A stretch of 64,000 bases of DNA. Origin: CAIYTF01 sp963664845 (GTDB taxonomy: Bacteria; Bacteroidota; Ignavibacteria; Ignavibacteriales; Ignavibacteriaceae). Made by a program: the position numbers and the translations under genes. Where the stretch lies: NCBI GenBank assembly GCA_963664845.1, contig OY761615.1, forward strand, positions 868,001-932,000, read 5' to 3'. Within the stretch, counting starts at the first letter, position 1; every line of letters begins with the position of its first letter. Positions 62,231 to 64,000 of this stretch are shown in pieces. Under the pieces are notes generated by a model. The model was not told where the DNA came from and made no database searches. It was given only the letters and a program-made list of their open reading frames with translations.

Positions 62231-63312
62231 TCATGAAAACAAAAACAAGAATTATTGCGATTGCAGTAACGTTAGTAATCGTGGCTGCAATTCTCCTGCG
62301 TCTTGCTTCAAACAAAAGAGACCTTGAGTCCGAGATAAGCTCCAATGCCGAATTTGCCACAGTGATACCCGTAGAAACTTACACAGTTTCGATGAAAGGA
62401 ACCGACAATTCCTTTAAGGTGAATGGAAGCGTTACGCCATTACGCGAAATTTCGGCAGTAGCTGAAGTTCAGGGACAAGTTACTTCCGTTTCAGCTTCCT
62501 TAGGCAACAAGGTAAAGGTCAATCAGGTGCTGGCAGAGGTGCAGAATGAGCTCCTGAAAGCGCAATGCGAATATGAAAAAGCAAATCTGGAAAAAGCCAA
62601 ACGCGATTTGGACCGGTTTGAAACATTGTCCAAAACCAATGCAGCCACGAGTCAACAATTTGAAGCGGCCCGGTTAACGTATCTGAACGCTCAATCGACC
62701 TTCATCTCAGTTAAAAAGCAATATGAAAATACCTATATCAGAGCACCGTTCAATGGAATAATAACAAAGCGCTTCATCGAAAAGGGAAGCTATTTGACCT
62801 CGGGACAAGCCGCCTTTTCTATCGCCGAAACTGACAAAGTAAAATTTATAGCCAAACTGACTGTTGCGGAAGCCGCCGAAATAGCCGTACATGACGCGTT
62901 GGATATAACTATTGATGCGCTTCAGGGTACTACGTATAAAGGGAAGGTAACCGCAATTGGCGTCACAACCGATGAATCGAAACGTTATGATATTGAAATT
63001 GAAATTGCAAACAGCGGCAGCGGTCAAAATATGATACTTCCGGGAATGTTCGGAACCGCAATTTTCCCCGGCAAAAAAAATCAGAAGAATTTACTTATTC
63101 CGCGGAGGGCTGTTACCGGAAGCATGAAAAATCCCAAAGTGTTTGTAGTGACCGGGAATTCGGTTTCAGAGAGAGAGATAGTGGCTGAATCAGTGAATGA
63201 TGCTTTCGTTAGAGTGGTCAGCGGGTTGCAGTCCGGTGAAATTGTTGTTACTGCCGGACAAATAAATCTGGTGAATGGATCAAAGGTCAAATTATTGCCG
63301 TCATCCAAATGA
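62227..63312 (+). CDS. RND efflux periplasmic adaptor (membrane fusion protein)
   Basis: A 361-residue protein with an N-terminal membrane or signal segment (residues 9-25). A lipoyl/biotinyl half follows (VSASLGNKVKVNQVLAEVQNE), then a short helical hairpin, then the second lipoyl half (YIRAPFNGIITKRFIEKGSYL). Beta-barrel and membrane-proximal domains end the protein. It bridges the inner-membrane RND pump and TolC. The coupled start (ATGA) and 70-bp gap to the RND gene support one operon. Confidence 0.92.
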   Translation: MIMKTKTRIIAIAVTLVIVAAILLRLASNKRDLESEISSNAEFATVIPVETYTVSMKGTDNSFKVNGSVTPLREISAVAEVQGQVTSVSASLGNKVKVNQVLAEVQNELLKAQCEYEKANLEKAKRDLDRFETLSKTNAATSQQFEAARLTYLNAQSTFISVKKQYENTYIRAPFNGIITKRFIEKGSYLTSGQAAFSIAETDKVKFIAKLTVAEAAEIAVHDALDITIDALQGTTYKGKVTAIGVTTDESKRYDIEIEIANSGSGQNMILPGMFGTAIFPGKKNQKNLLIPRRAVTGSMKNPKVFVVTGNSVSEREIVAESVNDAFVRVVSGLQSGEIVVTAGQINLVNGSKVKLLPSSK

Positions 63313-63382
63313 AAAGCACTATTCACTATACCGGCCCATATGAAGGGTTATGTACAACCATATTTACAGAAAAGATGTTCAA

Positions 63383-64000
63383 ATGAATATTACCAAATTG
63401 TCTATCAGCCGCCCGACTCTGGTTGTGGTATTTTTTTCCATATTAGTGTTTCTAGGAGTTTTCAGTTATAAAAATCTCAACTATGAACTCATGCCGGAAT
63501 TCTCATCGCCTATGTTCACAATTGCCGCCATATATCCCGGTGCCTCCCCTTCCGAAGTTGAGAACAGCGTTACCAAAAAGATTGAGGATGTTATAACCAC
63601 TGTTGAAAATGTTGACAACATCCGTTCTTTTTCGCAAGAAGGCATTTCATTCCTGTTCGTATCGCTGAAACAGTCAGCAAACGTTGACCTTGTTTTGCAG
63701 GACGCGCAAAGAAAAGTTAACGCCATAAAAAGCTCGTTACCGGATGAAGTACTGGATCCGACAATAACCAAGTTGGCAATAAACGAACTTCCCATTATGA
63801 ACATCGGTGTAACTTCCTCTATGAATGCAACCGAATTTTATGATCTGTTAAAGCATCGTATACAACCGGATCTGGTGCGGGTTGAGGGAGTTGCTGAAGT
63901 GGCACTGATAGGCGGCACTGAACGGGAAATACGGGTAAATCTTAACCCTGCAAAGCTTGAATCCCGCAATATTTCCGCACTTCAAGTGCTGCAAGCAATA
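63383..64000 (+). CDS. RND efflux permease, N-terminal part (runs off the window)
   Basis: The first 206 residues of an AcrB/hydrophobe-amphiphile type RND pump. Helix 1 is preceded by NITKLSISRPTLVVV and followed by NYELMPEFSSPMFTIAAIYPGASPSEVE. Then come the family motifs DVITTVENVDNIRSFSQEG, VDLVLQDAQRKVN and RVEGVAEVALIGGTEREIRVNL of the porter domain. It takes up substrates from the periplasm or membrane using proton flow. The gene continues past 64000. Confidence 0.93.
   Translation, partial: MNITKLSISRPTLVVVFFSILVFLGVFSYKNLNYELMPEFSSPMFTIAAIYPGASPSEVENSVTKKIEDVITTVENVDNIRSFSQEGISFLFVSLKQSANVDLVLQDAQRKVNAIKSSLPDEVLDPTITKLAINELPIMNIGVTSSMNATEFYDLLKHRIQPDLVRVEGVAEVALIGGTEREIRVNLNPAKLESRNISALQVLQAI

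Overview
The window comes from a Gram-negative bacterium of the Bacteroidota/Chlorobiota group, most like the Ignavibacteria. The evidence is a type IX secretion system (T9SS) sortase (PorU) and its partner PorV, secreted proteins ending in a type A sorting domain of the NYPNPFNPST type, several large outer-membrane barrels, a bacillithiol-type deacetylase, and many compound hairpin repeats between genes. About 40 protein genes, two tRNAs and one clear pseudogene are supported. No phage, IS element, integrase, CRISPR array or rRNA was seen. Placement below phylum is inference.

Layout. 1-2.3 kb: tail of a TonB-receptor-like barrel, a DUF302 protein and a Ppx/GppA phosphatase. 2.3-6.8 kb: a tight seven-gene minus-strand operon (PgeF, EamA exporter, FolB, FolK, deoxynucleoside kinase, small membrane protein, family 9 glycosyltransferase). 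6.8-11.9 kb: a gene-poor, decayed stretch with a lipoprotein, orphan membrane proteins, hairpin repeats, an intact MNT nucleotidyltransferase whose HEPN partner is a pseudogene, and a tRNA-Cys/tRNA-Gly pair. The tRNA-Cys 3' end is copied three more times in a tandem array. 12-15.9 kb: BtpA, a secreted CxxCH protein, DUF2721, Aat and Trm112.

15.9-32.7 kb: the T9SS locus on the minus strand. It reads porU copy 2, porU copy 1, porV, a secreted M6-like protein with a destroyed zinc motif, a propeller/barrel protein with an HEFTH motif, and a DUF5683-like protein. The two 4-kb porU genes are almost identical except for the signal peptide and about 200 residues around the catalytic His/Cys pair. 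This is the most striking feature of the window.

32.9-41.8 kb: HD hydrolase, endonuclease III and a [2Fe-2S] protein, then a peroxide-defence block (AhpC, AhpD, BshB1-like deacetylase, and catalase divergent from OxyR with Cys199/Cys208). Next is an arsR-arsM arsenic module with two matching 22-bp operators, and a GNAT gene. 42-46.2 kb: HtrA, RecO, MtnA and a PfkB kinase. 46.2-48.7 kb: a radical SAM/SPASM gene preceded by a 34-codon ORF, then a Nudix hydrolase. 48.7-58.1 kb: a large barrel, an S46 dipeptidyl-peptidase with a lipoprotein signal, and a second propeller/barrel metallopeptidase-like protein. 58.1-60.2 kb is a 2-kb repeat-rich intergenic region. 60.2-64 kb: a TetR-controlled RND efflux operon that runs off the end of the window.
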